A DNA stretch of 64,000 bases, from positions 87,327-151,326 of the forward strand of contig NZ_JZKH01000006.1 of assembly GCF_000961885.1 (NCBI RefSeq), read 5' to 3'. Below, piece by piece: positions 41,301 through 50,100 of the stretch. The notes below the pieces were generated by a model. It searched no databases. It had not been told where the DNA came from and saw only the letters and a list, made by a program, of their open reading frames with translations. The position numbers and the translations under genes were made by a program. Every line of letters begins with the position of its first letter. The stretch's first letter is position 1. The stretch comes from Streptomyces rubellomurinus (GTDB lineage: Bacteria > Actinomycetota > Actinomycetes > Streptomycetales > Streptomycetaceae).

Positions 41301-42328
41301 TAGAAGTTCTGCTTGCTGCGGCCGAGGAAGTCGACCTGGTCGAGCCGCTGCTGGGCGGTCCACGGGGTGCCGTAGAAGGCCTCGGCGGTGCCGCGCACGG
41401 AGGCGCCGGTCGGCCAGTCCCGCAGGGTGATGCCGGGCAGGCCGAGCCCGGCCGCGCCGGGGCCCTGGCCCTGTCCGGCGGGGACGGCGGCGAGCAGCTG
41501 GCGCAGGCTCTGCGCGGCGTAGAAGGTGCCGGCGGCGTCGACGCCGGAGAGCACGACGGCGCCGTACGTCCCGCCGCCCTGGGCGGGCAGCTGACCGGCG
41601 GACAGCACGTAGCCGCCGGCGGGCATCCCGATGGTCGACGGCGCGGTGCCGTCCTTGGCCCCGGCCGCGGTGGCGAGCGCGCGCAGCGTCCGGTCGGTCT
41701 CGCCCTCGGCGCCCTCGGCGGGCCCGCCGACGTACACCACCAGCGAACCGGCCGCCGGGGTGCCGCCGTCCGGCTGCGGGGCGACGTCGGTGGCCCCGGC
41801 GACGGTCAGCACCTCGCGCACGGCGTCCACGGCGCCGCGGTCGGCCTTGTCGGCGATCACCAGCGTGACGGCGGCGGGCACGGTGACGGCCTTGCCCGCC
41901 ACGGTCCGCTCCTGCGGCCGGGGGAACACCTGGGGGTCGGTCATGCTGCCGAGCGGGGTCTGCGGCGCGGTGCTCACGGCGTCCGGCGCGGGGGCGGCCG
42001 CGTACGCGGCACCCGGCACCGGCCCGGCCAGCAGCCCGCCGACCACGGCGGCCGCCGCGACACCCGCGGCGATCCGCACCGCCCGGGGCGCCGGCCGCCC
42101 ACCCGCCCGCGCGGCCCGCTCGGCCCGTACGGAGGCCAGCAGTGGTTCCGTCCCCTTGAGGTCGGCGATCAGCCGGTCCGCGGTCTTCGGCGCCAGCTGA
42201 CGGCAGGTCCGCGCCGTCGCCCGCCGGGCCGCCAGCGCGGCCGGATGGTGCAGCACCTCCCACAGGGCGGCACTCTGCTCCAGCTGCCGCAGTCGTCGCC
42301 CTGCCGCGACGGACACTCGGGCTTGCAC
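38378..42328 (-). CDS. large exported GH84-like beta-N-acetylglucosaminidase with accessory domains
   Basis: 1316-aa protein. Unusually, a ~90-residue basic leader precedes the signal/anchor (IAAGVAAAAVVGGLLAGPVP). Then come a GH20b-like domain (~120-270) and a GH84-type barrel starting RGTAEAFYGTPWTAQQRLDQVDFLG (cited in part), followed by NFYLYAPGDDPY. F5/8-type-C-like domains, a NEW3-like region and a final discoidin domain end before a Pro/Gly tail. GH84 enzymes use two adjacent Asp; here I read FLDV (L424-D425), so the first Asp seems replaced. The GTG start at 42328 has GAGGAGG five bases upstream. It opens the accessory block. It may bind or trim GlcNAc polymers at the cell surface. 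Confidence 0.82.
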   Translation of the reverse strand: MQARVSVAAGRRLRQLEQSAALWEVLHHPAALAARRATARTCRQLAPKTADRLIADLKGTEPLLASVRAERAARAGGRPAPRAVRIAAGVAAAAVVGGLLAGPVPGAAYAAAPAPDAVSTAPQTPLGSMTDPQVFPRPQERTVAGKAVTVPAAVTLVIADKADRGAVDAVREVLTVAGATDVAPQPDGGTPAAGSLVVYVGGPAEGAEGETDRTLRALATAAGAKDGTAPSTIGMPAGGYVLSAGQLPAQGGGTYGAVVLSGVDAAGTFYAAQSLRQLLAAVPAGQGQGPGAAGLGLPGITLRDWPTGASVRGTAEAFYGTPWTAQQRLDQVDFLGRSKQNFYLYAPGDDPYRLSRWRDAYPAAQQDELRALASRARRNHVTLGYSIDPGQSFCFTSGEDVDALVAKLDGLRKLGFTAFQLQFLDVSYDEWHCGDDRDEYGTGPAAAAKAQAQLVKKVQDRLIARNPDLAPLSVVPTEYHQQGATPYRKALADALPGGVQVAWSGVGVIPEKITGAQAADTGALYGHPLVTMDNYPVNDASPDRLFLGAYTGRDPELATRSAVLLTGAMRQPVASRIALATAGDFAWNPTGYKPAESWQAAVRSLAGPTADGTTPAGSALDAVSALAGNSSSSPLAKQESGYLTPLMDQFWAAAEPTSGASPDLAKLMAAATPLRTAFVSMATAQQTLAGTQATTQLAAEAGPWLVPLRDYGLAGQAALDMVVAQHGGDGAAAWKARVQLNQLREKLAASPATIGAGVLGPFLDRAVRAADNWSGVVSGGVTPTSTMGTAQDHLPALMTDGRADTFYWSSAPPQPGDAVGVDLGAGRPVSSVTVLMGAWGDGPDAQNAVDDYIRDGVLEYSTGEGGWKQLAVVKNQKSVSAQLPAGTVVRAVRLRATAAQKTAVAVREFTVTGPDESPASVTGGPAALPGSSAAAVLDGNPDTAYRAATAPTAQDEPLTVELGSARPLDRLTVLTDPGVHATATVAVRHPDGSWTDIGTVQPGYNELPAGGQLADAFRMTWKPGGDPPVVNQVIPWYADAPAARLTLADPALDVVTGAAAPAQTRATVEAGRPEGTTGALSADVPAAAKGLTVAPAGGVTVPRGGRVGVPLLVSAAPGTPSGTYQVPVTYTAGSTVLRQVLQVHVVPPTGGSDLALGATATSSGDETPNFPASAVADGDPKSRWSSPAKDDAWVQLELPQATRLGAAVLHWQAAYAASYRIQVSADGSTWTDAAAVDNGKGGDETVRFDAPGVRFVRMQGVARATKYGYSLWGIELYGVPTPGQPPATPPAQPGQSGGAVAVPGAGVVPPAGAGKQ

Positions 42329-42479
42329 AGGAGCCTCCTCGACAGGCCTGGACCACATCGCCGCCACCCCACCAGCTACCCGACCCGGTGTCAACGCCGT
42401 CGACGGCTATGCCCGCTTTGCCGGAATTGACGCCCCGTTCACCCAGGTCGCAGCCCCACACCACCCGCCGCCGGAAACC

Positions 42480-42523
42480 CCGAGGGGCCCGCCCCGCCGA
42501 AACCGGCGGAGCGGGCCTCTCGG
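42480..42523 (-). terminator. strong terminator after the lectin/LamG gene
   Basis: A ~19-bp stem from 42480-42499 to 42504-42523 with one mismatch and one wobble, loop AAAC, ending 6 bases before the stop codon position on the minus strand (i.e. just downstream of the gene). Confidence 0.75.
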
Positions 42524-42529
42524 CCGCAC

Positions 42530-45500
42530 TCACCCCCGCGGCGGCCCCGGCACCACGGCCGTCCGCAGCGATGCCGTGTCCCACCGCTGGTTCGCCTCGT
42601 AGGCGCAGTCCCACAGCGCCGGCCGGGTCCCGTTCGCCGTCTGCGCGAACGGCAGGTCCACGCACCGCCCGGAGGCCGGGTGGTACAGCGCGCCGTTCGC
42701 CAACGGAAGCCACCGCTGCGCCGCGGTGCCGTCACAGGTGCGGTACTCCAGCTGCGTGCCGTTGACCGTGCCGGCGTTCACCGGGGAGATGCACCCGCCC
42801 TTGACGCGCAGGCTGCCGTCGCCGACCGGCGAGACGGCCTGCGCGTCGGTGCCGTTGCAGGCCCAGACCTGGATGGCGGTCCCGTTCGCGGTGCCGCCGC
42901 CGTTGTCGTCGAAGCAGACGTTCGCGTCGAGCGCGGACCGGACGGGCGAGGAACCGCCCGGCGCGGCGGGCGCGATGGCGAACGGGTAGACGGCGATGGT
43001 GCTGATGCTTCCGTCGAAGGACTGGCTGGGCTGGTCGGCCGACTTGTACCGACCCAGCACGAACGGGCCGGACGGCGGGGAACCCTGGCTCGCCGGGTGG
43101 TAGCCCGTGCCGGCGAGCACCCCGTCCACGTACAGCGACATCAGGCCGGTGTCGCTGTTGTACGAGGCCGTGACCTGGGTCCAGACGCCGGCCCGGACAC
43201 CCGCGCTCGCGCTGATCGTGTTCGTGAACTGGAACGGCCAGCCACCGGTGTCGCCGTAACTCATCGCGAACCGCCAGGCGTTGCCGGCGCCGTCGTTGTA
43301 CAGCATGAAGTCGCTCGCGTGGTTGGCGGTCTGGCCGGCGACGATCCCGCCGCCCTGGCCGGACTTCGCCCAGGCCGAGACCGTGAAGCTCTTCCGGGTG
43401 TCGACCACCGGGCCCTGGGTGGTGATGTTCGAGCCGCTGCCCGGGCTGAACGCGGCGACCGTGGTGCTCCGGCCGTCCACGGTGTCGCTCACCCAGCTCA
43501 CGCCGGTGGCCGTGCCGTTGGCCTTCCCCTGGCCGTCCAGGACGGTGTTGCCGCCGTTCGGCGAGGCCAACCAGTTGCCGATCGGGCGGTTGAGATTGCC
43601 CAGCACGACCGGGGACTGCTCGAAGCCGGTCACGGTCGGGCCGCCGTTGACGTTGGGAGCCTTGGTGCCGACACCGGCCCAGGCGACCAGCTGGTTGCCG
43701 GTGTCGACGGCCCACAGGTCCGGGACGCCGTCACCGGTGAGGTCACCGTTGGAGCCGACCTTCGGGTACAGCTTGGGGTCCACGCTGGTGGGCAGCGCGC
43801 CCGTGGCGGGGTCGGCGAAGCCGGTGGCGTCGTAGGTGCCCGGGGCGCTGCCCGCGGCCAGCTGGTAGGCGTGGATGCTCCCGTCCGCCCGAGAACGGGC
43901 CCAGACGGTCGGGACGTTGGCGCCCTTGGCCGGGCCGGGGGTGATCAGGTCGTAGGACGCCCAGGCCTGGTTCTGCGACAGCAGGACGGCCGGACCGTCG
44001 AGGGTCTTCGCACTGTAGGACATGCCGAGCCACAACCGGCCGCCCTCGACGAAGAGGAGAGACGAACGGGGCAGCCCGACGAGAGTGCCGTTCCTGGCAG
44101 GAGTGTCGCCCGAGGGTGATCCGAAGGCGGCGATCTGGGTGACCCCGGACCATGTGTCGTTGTTTCCGTAGTCCTTGCAGACGATCGGGGTGCCGTTCGG
44201 CAGGTAGCAGTCCCGGGTCTTGCCCAGGGACATCGCACTCTGGCCGTCCAGGTGGGCGGCGATGTCGTCGTTCGCGTACAGGTACAGCTCGGCGGCACCG
44301 GGGACGTGCGCGATCAGGTCGTCCACGTTCCGGTCGCTGAACGAACCCCGGTGGGTGGTCTGAACGGTGCTCCAGTCGGTCGTTCCCGGGGCCGAGGCCG
44401 GCTTGGCGTTCGGCGCGGCGTACGGGTCGGCACCGGCTCCGACCAGGCGCAGCGCGCCGGATCCGTCCGGAAGGAGAACGTCGGCCTTCCGGTCGCCGTC
44501 GACATCACCCATGACCGGGTCGACGATGGCCGGATTGCCGGGCACGAAGTAGGTGTAGACGACCGGCTGCGACATGTTGCCGGCGTTGTCCTGCGTCTGC
44601 AGGTAGAGGAAGTTGGTCCCCCAGTGCCAGGGGGTGTACTTCAGCTGGAAGCTGCCGTTGCCGTCCATCTTGACGATGTTGCCGCCGTCGTTGCAGCCCC
44701 AACCCGTGGATGCGGCCCGGACGGGGTCGGTGGTCCAGCGGGCGCAGGCCAGGCCGGAGGAACGGCCGCCGCCGGCCGGGGCCGGATCGGTGCCGCTCAG
44801 GGTGAAGACGCCCTCCTGGCCGACCAGCTTCGGGTGCCCGCCGAGCGTGCCGGACTCGGGGAAGTCCGTCGAGGTGATCCGGGCGGTCGGCGGGGTGCGG
44901 TCGACGCGCAGGAAGCACATCGGGCTGTACGGGCTGGCCAGTGTGCCGTCGGAGGTGACGGCGAACCAGCCGTACTGGTGGCCGTCGATCAGCTGACCGG
45001 CGCTCATGGTCGCGCGACTCGTGCTCGCGCCCCAGCCGGTGTCGAAGAACTTCGTGGACTGGTGGTCGTCGTCGTCCCACATCTTGAAGGTGGTCCACAG
45101 CTGCTCGCCGGTGGGCGACCAGGTGTCCACGGCCAGGCTGACGTCGGTGTTGCGTCCGACCCAGCCCGGGTTGTCCCAGGGGTTGGCGGTCCCGGGCGTC
45201 TGGCACTGGTTGTAGGCCGCGTCACGGGCGAACCCCGGAGTCGGGCTGGTGCCTGGGGAGCCGATGGAGGGCGCGAAGTCGTAGGTGACCACGACGTGCG
45301 GATTGTTGGCGAACCGCTGGTGGTAGTACATGTTGGTCTCGTCGTCGGGCGTGAACATGATCGTCCACCCGCCCCAGTGTTCACGGGCCGCCTGCGCCAT
45401 CTGGTCCTTGACGTTGAACTCGATGCCGCCCGTACCCGTCATCCAGGTCGTGGTGACCTTGGAGCAGGACCCGTTCCCGCAGGGCTGGTTGTTCCACGTC

Positions 45501-46912
45501 GTCGAGGTGTCGATGGGACTCGTCGAGTACAGACCCACCGGTGTGTTGGTCGTCGGGCTCGACGACGCCGCGACGGTGGCGTACAGCGTGGCGCCCTGCA
45601 CCGCCGAGCCCCAGAAGGCGGAGTTCAGGCCGATCTGGAAGTAGGCCCGTTCGTTCCCCAGCTTCTCGCAGCGGTTGGGACCACTGGTGAAGCCGCAGTA
45701 GCCCGCGGCTGGCTTGTCCTGGCCGTACTGGGTGCCGTTGTACTCCGGGGTTTTGGGGTAGGCCGACTGCACCTGCGCCCAGGCCTGGGCGCCGTTGTCC
45801 ACGCTCGGGTTCCAGCCCGGGTCGAGGTACCAGGGGCCGGTGCCCTGCCCGAGGGCGGAGGTGTCCGGCACCAGGTCGATGCCGGTGCCGCTGACGGTGG
45901 TGGCGACCGCTGCGGTGCGGGCGCCGGTGCCGGGTCCCTTGCTGCTGGAGCCGTCCGGGGCCGGCCCGTCGTCCGCCGAGGGTGCCGCCGCGGCCTTGCT
46001 CTGAACCTTGGGAACCGCGATGGCGGAGTCCCACATGACCGGTGCCGGGGCACTGAAGCGGGCCTTGCCGCCCGCGTCCTCGGCCGTCAGGTTGCCGTTG
46101 GCGTCCGCCTTGACGGTCAGCCCGTCCGTGACGGTGTCCAGGTGCAGCTGCTTGATCCTCGGGTCGGCCGCGGCCTGCGCCGTGCGGACGATCAGGACCT
46201 GGCGCCAGCCGCCGGCGGTGGTGGCGCGCAGCTCCAGGTCGACGTCGGGCAGGACGGACCGGTAGAGCGCGCTGTCGCCGTTGAGTTCGGGCTTGGGCAG
46301 TGCGAACGGGGCCTTGAGCGACAGCTTCTTCCCGTCCGCCGTCGCCATGGTGGCCAACGGGCCGGTGCCGCCGCCGGAGAAGGTCAGCGCGGACGGCACG
46401 GCGGTCGGCGCGAGCGTGCCGTCCGGGTTGGCCCGGAGCGTCGCGTCCACGGCGCGCCAGCTGCCGTCCGCGTTCTTGATCCGCTCCACCACGGGGGTCG
46501 AGTCGGTGCTGACCGTGCCGTTCGGGTTGGCGGTGGTCTGGCTGCTGCCGGTGGCGAGCGCGTCGACGACGACGGGCTTGCCCGTGCTCTTCGCCTTCGC
46601 CTGCGCCGCGCGGATCGCGTCGACCTGGACCGACCGGGGGTCGGTCCGGTTCTTGGCCGGTGGTGGCGGGGGCGTGGGCCAGGAGGTGTCAGCGGGGCCG
46701 TGGTTGCCGTCGCCGGTGGCTGCCGCGGCGATGCCGGGAGCGGTCACCAGGCCGGCGCCCAGGGCGAGGACGGCCGTGCAGGCGAGTGGCAGCAGAGCCG
46801 ACCCGAGGGGGCGAACTCGCCTGGTTCGAGCGTGATGTGGATGGAGTGGAGGTGTCGGCCTCGTCATGAAGTACCCGTCATCGATCGAGAGGTGAGCAGA
46901 GGTCAGCCGCAC
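42530..46912 (-). CDS. secreted multidomain DNRLRE/FG-GAP/LamG/ricin-B lectin protein
   Basis: 1460-aa exported protein. Signal peptide ~25-65, a Pro-rich segment, then an N-terminal region (~80-330) of the type found on streptomycete wall proteins paired with RHS genes. Next come a DNRLRE-like beta domain (~340-560), Ig-like and FG-GAP/VCBS repeats (GDVDGDRKADVLL ~795; GDLTGDGVPDLW ~1060), a LamG-like domain (~1130-1300) and a C-terminal ricin-B lectin (~1320-1450) with CxxxxG...QxW pattern. No catalytic motif is seen; it should bind polysaccharide or partner cells. GTG at 46912 has GAAGG nearby; ATG at 46867 is an alternative. It shares a divergent promoter with the RHS toxin, suggesting joint expression. 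Confidence 0.82.
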   Translation of the reverse strand: MRLTSAHLSIDDGYFMTRPTPPLHPHHARTRRVRPLGSALLPLACTAVLALGAGLVTAPGIAAAATGDGNHGPADTSWPTPPPPPAKNRTDPRSVQVDAIRAAQAKAKSTGKPVVVDALATGSSQTTANPNGTVSTDSTPVVERIKNADGSWRAVDATLRANPDGTLAPTAVPSALTFSGGGTGPLATMATADGKKLSLKAPFALPKPELNGDSALYRSVLPDVDLELRATTAGGWRQVLIVRTAQAAADPRIKQLHLDTVTDGLTVKADANGNLTAEDAGGKARFSAPAPVMWDSAIAVPKVQSKAAAAPSADDGPAPDGSSSKGPGTGARTAAVATTVSGTGIDLVPDTSALGQGTGPWYLDPGWNPSVDNGAQAWAQVQSAYPKTPEYNGTQYGQDKPAAGYCGFTSGPNRCEKLGNERAYFQIGLNSAFWGSAVQGATLYATVAASSSPTTNTPVGLYSTSPIDTSTTWNNQPCGNGSCSKVTTTWMTGTGGIEFNVKDQMAQAAREHWGGWTIMFTPDDETNMYYHQRFANNPHVVVTYDFAPSIGSPGTSPTPGFARDAAYNQCQTPGTANPWDNPGWVGRNTDVSLAVDTWSPTGEQLWTTFKMWDDDDHQSTKFFDTGWGASTSRATMSAGQLIDGHQYGWFAVTSDGTLASPYSPMCFLRVDRTPPTARITSTDFPESGTLGGHPKLVGQEGVFTLSGTDPAPAGGGRSSGLACARWTTDPVRAASTGWGCNDGGNIVKMDGNGSFQLKYTPWHWGTNFLYLQTQDNAGNMSQPVVYTYFVPGNPAIVDPVMGDVDGDRKADVLLPDGSGALRLVGAGADPYAAPNAKPASAPGTTDWSTVQTTHRGSFSDRNVDDLIAHVPGAAELYLYANDDIAAHLDGQSAMSLGKTRDCYLPNGTPIVCKDYGNNDTWSGVTQIAAFGSPSGDTPARNGTLVGLPRSSLLFVEGGRLWLGMSYSAKTLDGPAVLLSQNQAWASYDLITPGPAKGANVPTVWARSRADGSIHAYQLAAGSAPGTYDATGFADPATGALPTSVDPKLYPKVGSNGDLTGDGVPDLWAVDTGNQLVAWAGVGTKAPNVNGGPTVTGFEQSPVVLGNLNRPIGNWLASPNGGNTVLDGQGKANGTATGVSWVSDTVDGRSTTVAAFSPGSGSNITTQGPVVDTRKSFTVSAWAKSGQGGGIVAGQTANHASDFMLYNDGAGNAWRFAMSYGDTGGWPFQFTNTISASAGVRAGVWTQVTASYNSDTGLMSLYVDGVLAGTGYHPASQGSPPSGPFVLGRYKSADQPSQSFDGSISTIAVYPFAIAPAAPGGSSPVRSALDANVCFDDNGGGTANGTAIQVWACNGTDAQAVSPVGDGSLRVKGGCISPVNAGTVNGTQLEYRTCDGTAAQRWLPLANGALYHPASGRCVDLPFAQTANGTRPALWDCAYEANQRWDTASLRTAVVPGPPRG

Positions 46913-47126
46913 GCTGCCTTCACAGATCCGACACCGTCAACGCATTAATGCGAACGCGTGTCCGAGTTGTCACGGGTGGTGACGCATTGCTCCTGGTGTG
47001 ATGCTGAACACGTACGGTGATTTTAATGAATTCATACTTTGGGAAGGTCGTGTGCTCATAAAGTGCCGGGTTGTTGGGCCGTGGGGTCGGCCCGGCTGAA
47101 GACCTGGCAATCCGTGGGGGGATCCG
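46913..47126. promoter_or_regulatory. A/T-rich divergent promoter region of the lectin and RHS genes
   Basis: 214 bases, clearly A/T-richer than the flanks. A perfect 12-bp palindrome CGCATTAATGCG lies at 46941-46952 and a further half CGCATT at 46983-46988. CATACT (47033-47038) is a possible -10 for the RHS gene. GGGGGG precedes the RHS TTG codon. Confidence 0.5.
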
Positions 47127-50100
47127 TTGTCGCGTCGCTTCCGCCTTTTCACGCCTTCGCGCTGCTCTCGGCTGGCCGCGGCGTCCGTACTGGCCGTTTG
47201 CATGTCCGTGGTGACGCTCCCCTCGGTCGAGGCGGTCGCCATGGCTACGGATCCGCCCGAGGTCTGGGTGCCGCCGAACACGCCGGTGCCTGACCCGCAC
47301 CCGGTCAAGGGCGCCGACGGCAAGCCCGCAGGACACACGCCCGACCCCGGCAAGAAGTGGTCGCCACCCGCCGACTCCAGCCCACCGTCCGGCAGAGCGA
47401 CCGCCGTTCTCGGTGGCGCGGGCGCCGCCGCCCGCCAGGACGCCGCCCCCGCGAACGGCGACGCGGCGCCGGCCGGCGGCTCCGTGAAGCCCGTCCAAGC
47501 CGGCACGATGCCGGTGTGGGTCGCGCCGCTGCCCGCCGGCAAGTCGGCTGCCCGGACATCGACTTCGGCCCCCGCCGAGGGCGGCCCGGCGAGCCTCCAG
47601 GTCGAACTCGCCGACCAGGGCCGGGCGCAGGCCGCCGGCGTGAACGGCGCACTGGTCTCCCTCACCGACATCGGCGAGGGCGCAGCCGCCGGGCGAGTCC
47701 AGGTCGGGATCGACATCCAGGCCTGGGCGAAGAACGCCGGAGCCGACTGGGCCTCCCGGGCCCGGATCGTCCAACTCCCCGGCTGCGCCGTGACCAACCC
47801 GGGCGCACCGGGCTGCACCACCCGCACCCCTGTGCCGACCCGCCGCGACGACGCCACCGGCCGACTGGTGGCCGACGTGGAGATACCGCAGGCCGCCGCG
47901 CAGTCGCGGACGGCCAAGTCCTTCGCGGCCGGGGCGCTCGCCAATCCGGCGGCGGCCTCCACCGTCGCACTCGCGGTCGAGGCGGGCGCCAAGGGCAGCG
48001 GTGGTGACTTCACCGCCTCGCCGATCACCCCCTCCGCCTCCTGGCAGGCCGGGGCTAACGCGGGCAACTTCACCTACGGCTACACCGTCGAGCTGCCGTC
48101 CGCGCTGGCCGGCCCGGCCCCCAGCGTCTCGCTCGGCTACGACTCCTCCGCCGTGGACGGCAAGACCGCCTCCACCAACGCCCAGCCGTCCTGGATCGGC
48201 GAGGGCTGGGAGTGGCACCCGGGCTCCATCGTGCGCGGCTACAAGAGTTGCAAGGACGCCGGTGTGCAGGGCTCGGGCGACCAGTGCTGGGGCGGCGACC
48301 TGCTCCAGCTCTCGCTCGCCGGCCACGCCGGTCAGCTGGTCAAGGACGACAAGTCCTGCGAGTGGCACCTCCAGGGCGAGGACGGCACCAAGGTCGAGCG
48401 GCTGACCGGCCAGAACAACGGGGCCTGGAACGGCGAGGCCTGGCGGATCACCACCGCCGAGGGCATCCAGTACTACTTCGGCGCCAACCACCTGCCCGGC
48501 GGCGACGGCAGTGACCAGGCCAGCAACTCCGTCTCCACCGTGCCGATCTACTGGCCGGGCGGCCAGGACCCGTGCCTCAAGGACGGCTCGCCGGCCACCA
48601 ACTCCTGGTCCCAGATGGGCTGGCAGTGGTCGCTCGACTACGTCGTCGACCCGCACCAGAACCTGATCAGCTACCGGTACGAGCAGGAGCAGAACTACTA
48701 CGTCCAGGGCGGCGGCCAGAACAACGGCACCGGCCCCCGGACGCAGTACCAGCGTGCCTCCTACCCGGTCTGGGTGGGCTACGGCCAGCGCCTGCCCGAC
48801 CAGATCGCCGCGAAGGGCAAGGCCAACCCGGCCGCCCAGGTGTGGTTCCGCACCGCCGAGCGCTGCCTGCCGAACGGCACGATCACCTGCGACCCGTCCC
48901 AGCGGACCAAAGCCAACGCCAAGTCGTGGCCGGACACCCCGATCGACCAGAACTGCGACGCGACCGGCGACTGCGCCGTCAACTCGCCCACGTTCTGGAC
49001 CACCAAGCGCCTCACGAAGATCGACACCGAGGTCTGGACCGGCAGCGGCTACCGCGGCGTCGACTCCTTCGCCCTCAACCAGTCCTTCCAGGACCCGGGC
49101 GACGGCACCTCGCCGGCCCTGTGGCTCGACTCGGTCCAGCGCACCGGCAGCAACGGCAAGACCCCGATCAGCTTGCCGGCGGTCTCGTTCCAGCCGCTGC
49201 AGATCGCCAACCGCGTCAAGGGCCCGGTCGTCCGCCCGGACGGCAGCACGGCCTCGGTCGAGCCGTACAACCGCCCGCGCATCCAGCGGATCACCACCGA
49301 GACCGGTGGCCTGATCAACGTCGTCTACCGGCCCGCCGAGTGCTCGCGCGAGGCCGGCGGGACGATGCCGTCCTCGGAGGACGGCAACACGATGGCCTGC
49401 ATGCCGGTGAAGTGGTACTTCCCCGGGCAGAGCGCGCCGGACCCGGTCAACGACTGGTTCAACAAGATCATCGTCCAGTCCGTGACCCAGCAGGACTCGG
49501 TCGCGGGCGGCCAGCCCGCCGTCGTCACCAACTACGTCTACGGCGGCGGCGCCGCCTGGCACCGCAACGACTCCGAGATGGTCGACCCCAAGGCCCGCAC
49601 CTGGGACCAGTTCCGCGGGTACGCGACCGTCACCACCCTCACCGGTAGCGGCAGTGAGGTCGAGGCGCCGCGCACCAAGTCGGTCGCCACCTTCCTGCGC
49701 GGCATGGACGGCGACGTCCTCGGCAACGGCAGCACCCGCCAGGTGTCCGTCGCCGACGTCCACGGCGGCACCATCAAGGACGAGGCCGTCCTGACCGGCT
49801 TCATCCGCGACTCCGCCAACTACAACGGCGAGAACGGCGAGGTCCTCTCCACCACCGTCTCCGACCCGTGGCTCGGCCCGGTCACCGCCACCCGCAACCA
49901 GTCCGGCGGCATGCCGCCGATCACCGCCCGGGCCGTCAACGTCGTCAAGGTCACCAACCGCGACAAGCTGGCCAACGGCTGGCGGACCCGCGAGCGCTCC
50001 ACCAGCTACGACGCCACGCCGTTCGCCCGCCCGCTCACCGTCTACGACAACGGCGACCTGGCCCACCCCGAGCAACTGCTCTGCACGGCCTTCGAGTACG

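Noticed and set aside
44252..46948. Long plus-strand frame opposite the lectin/LamG gene
   Set aside because: Antisense shadow: no domain, Val/Gly/Arg-rich composition, and the minus strand encodes clear lectin and LamG domains.
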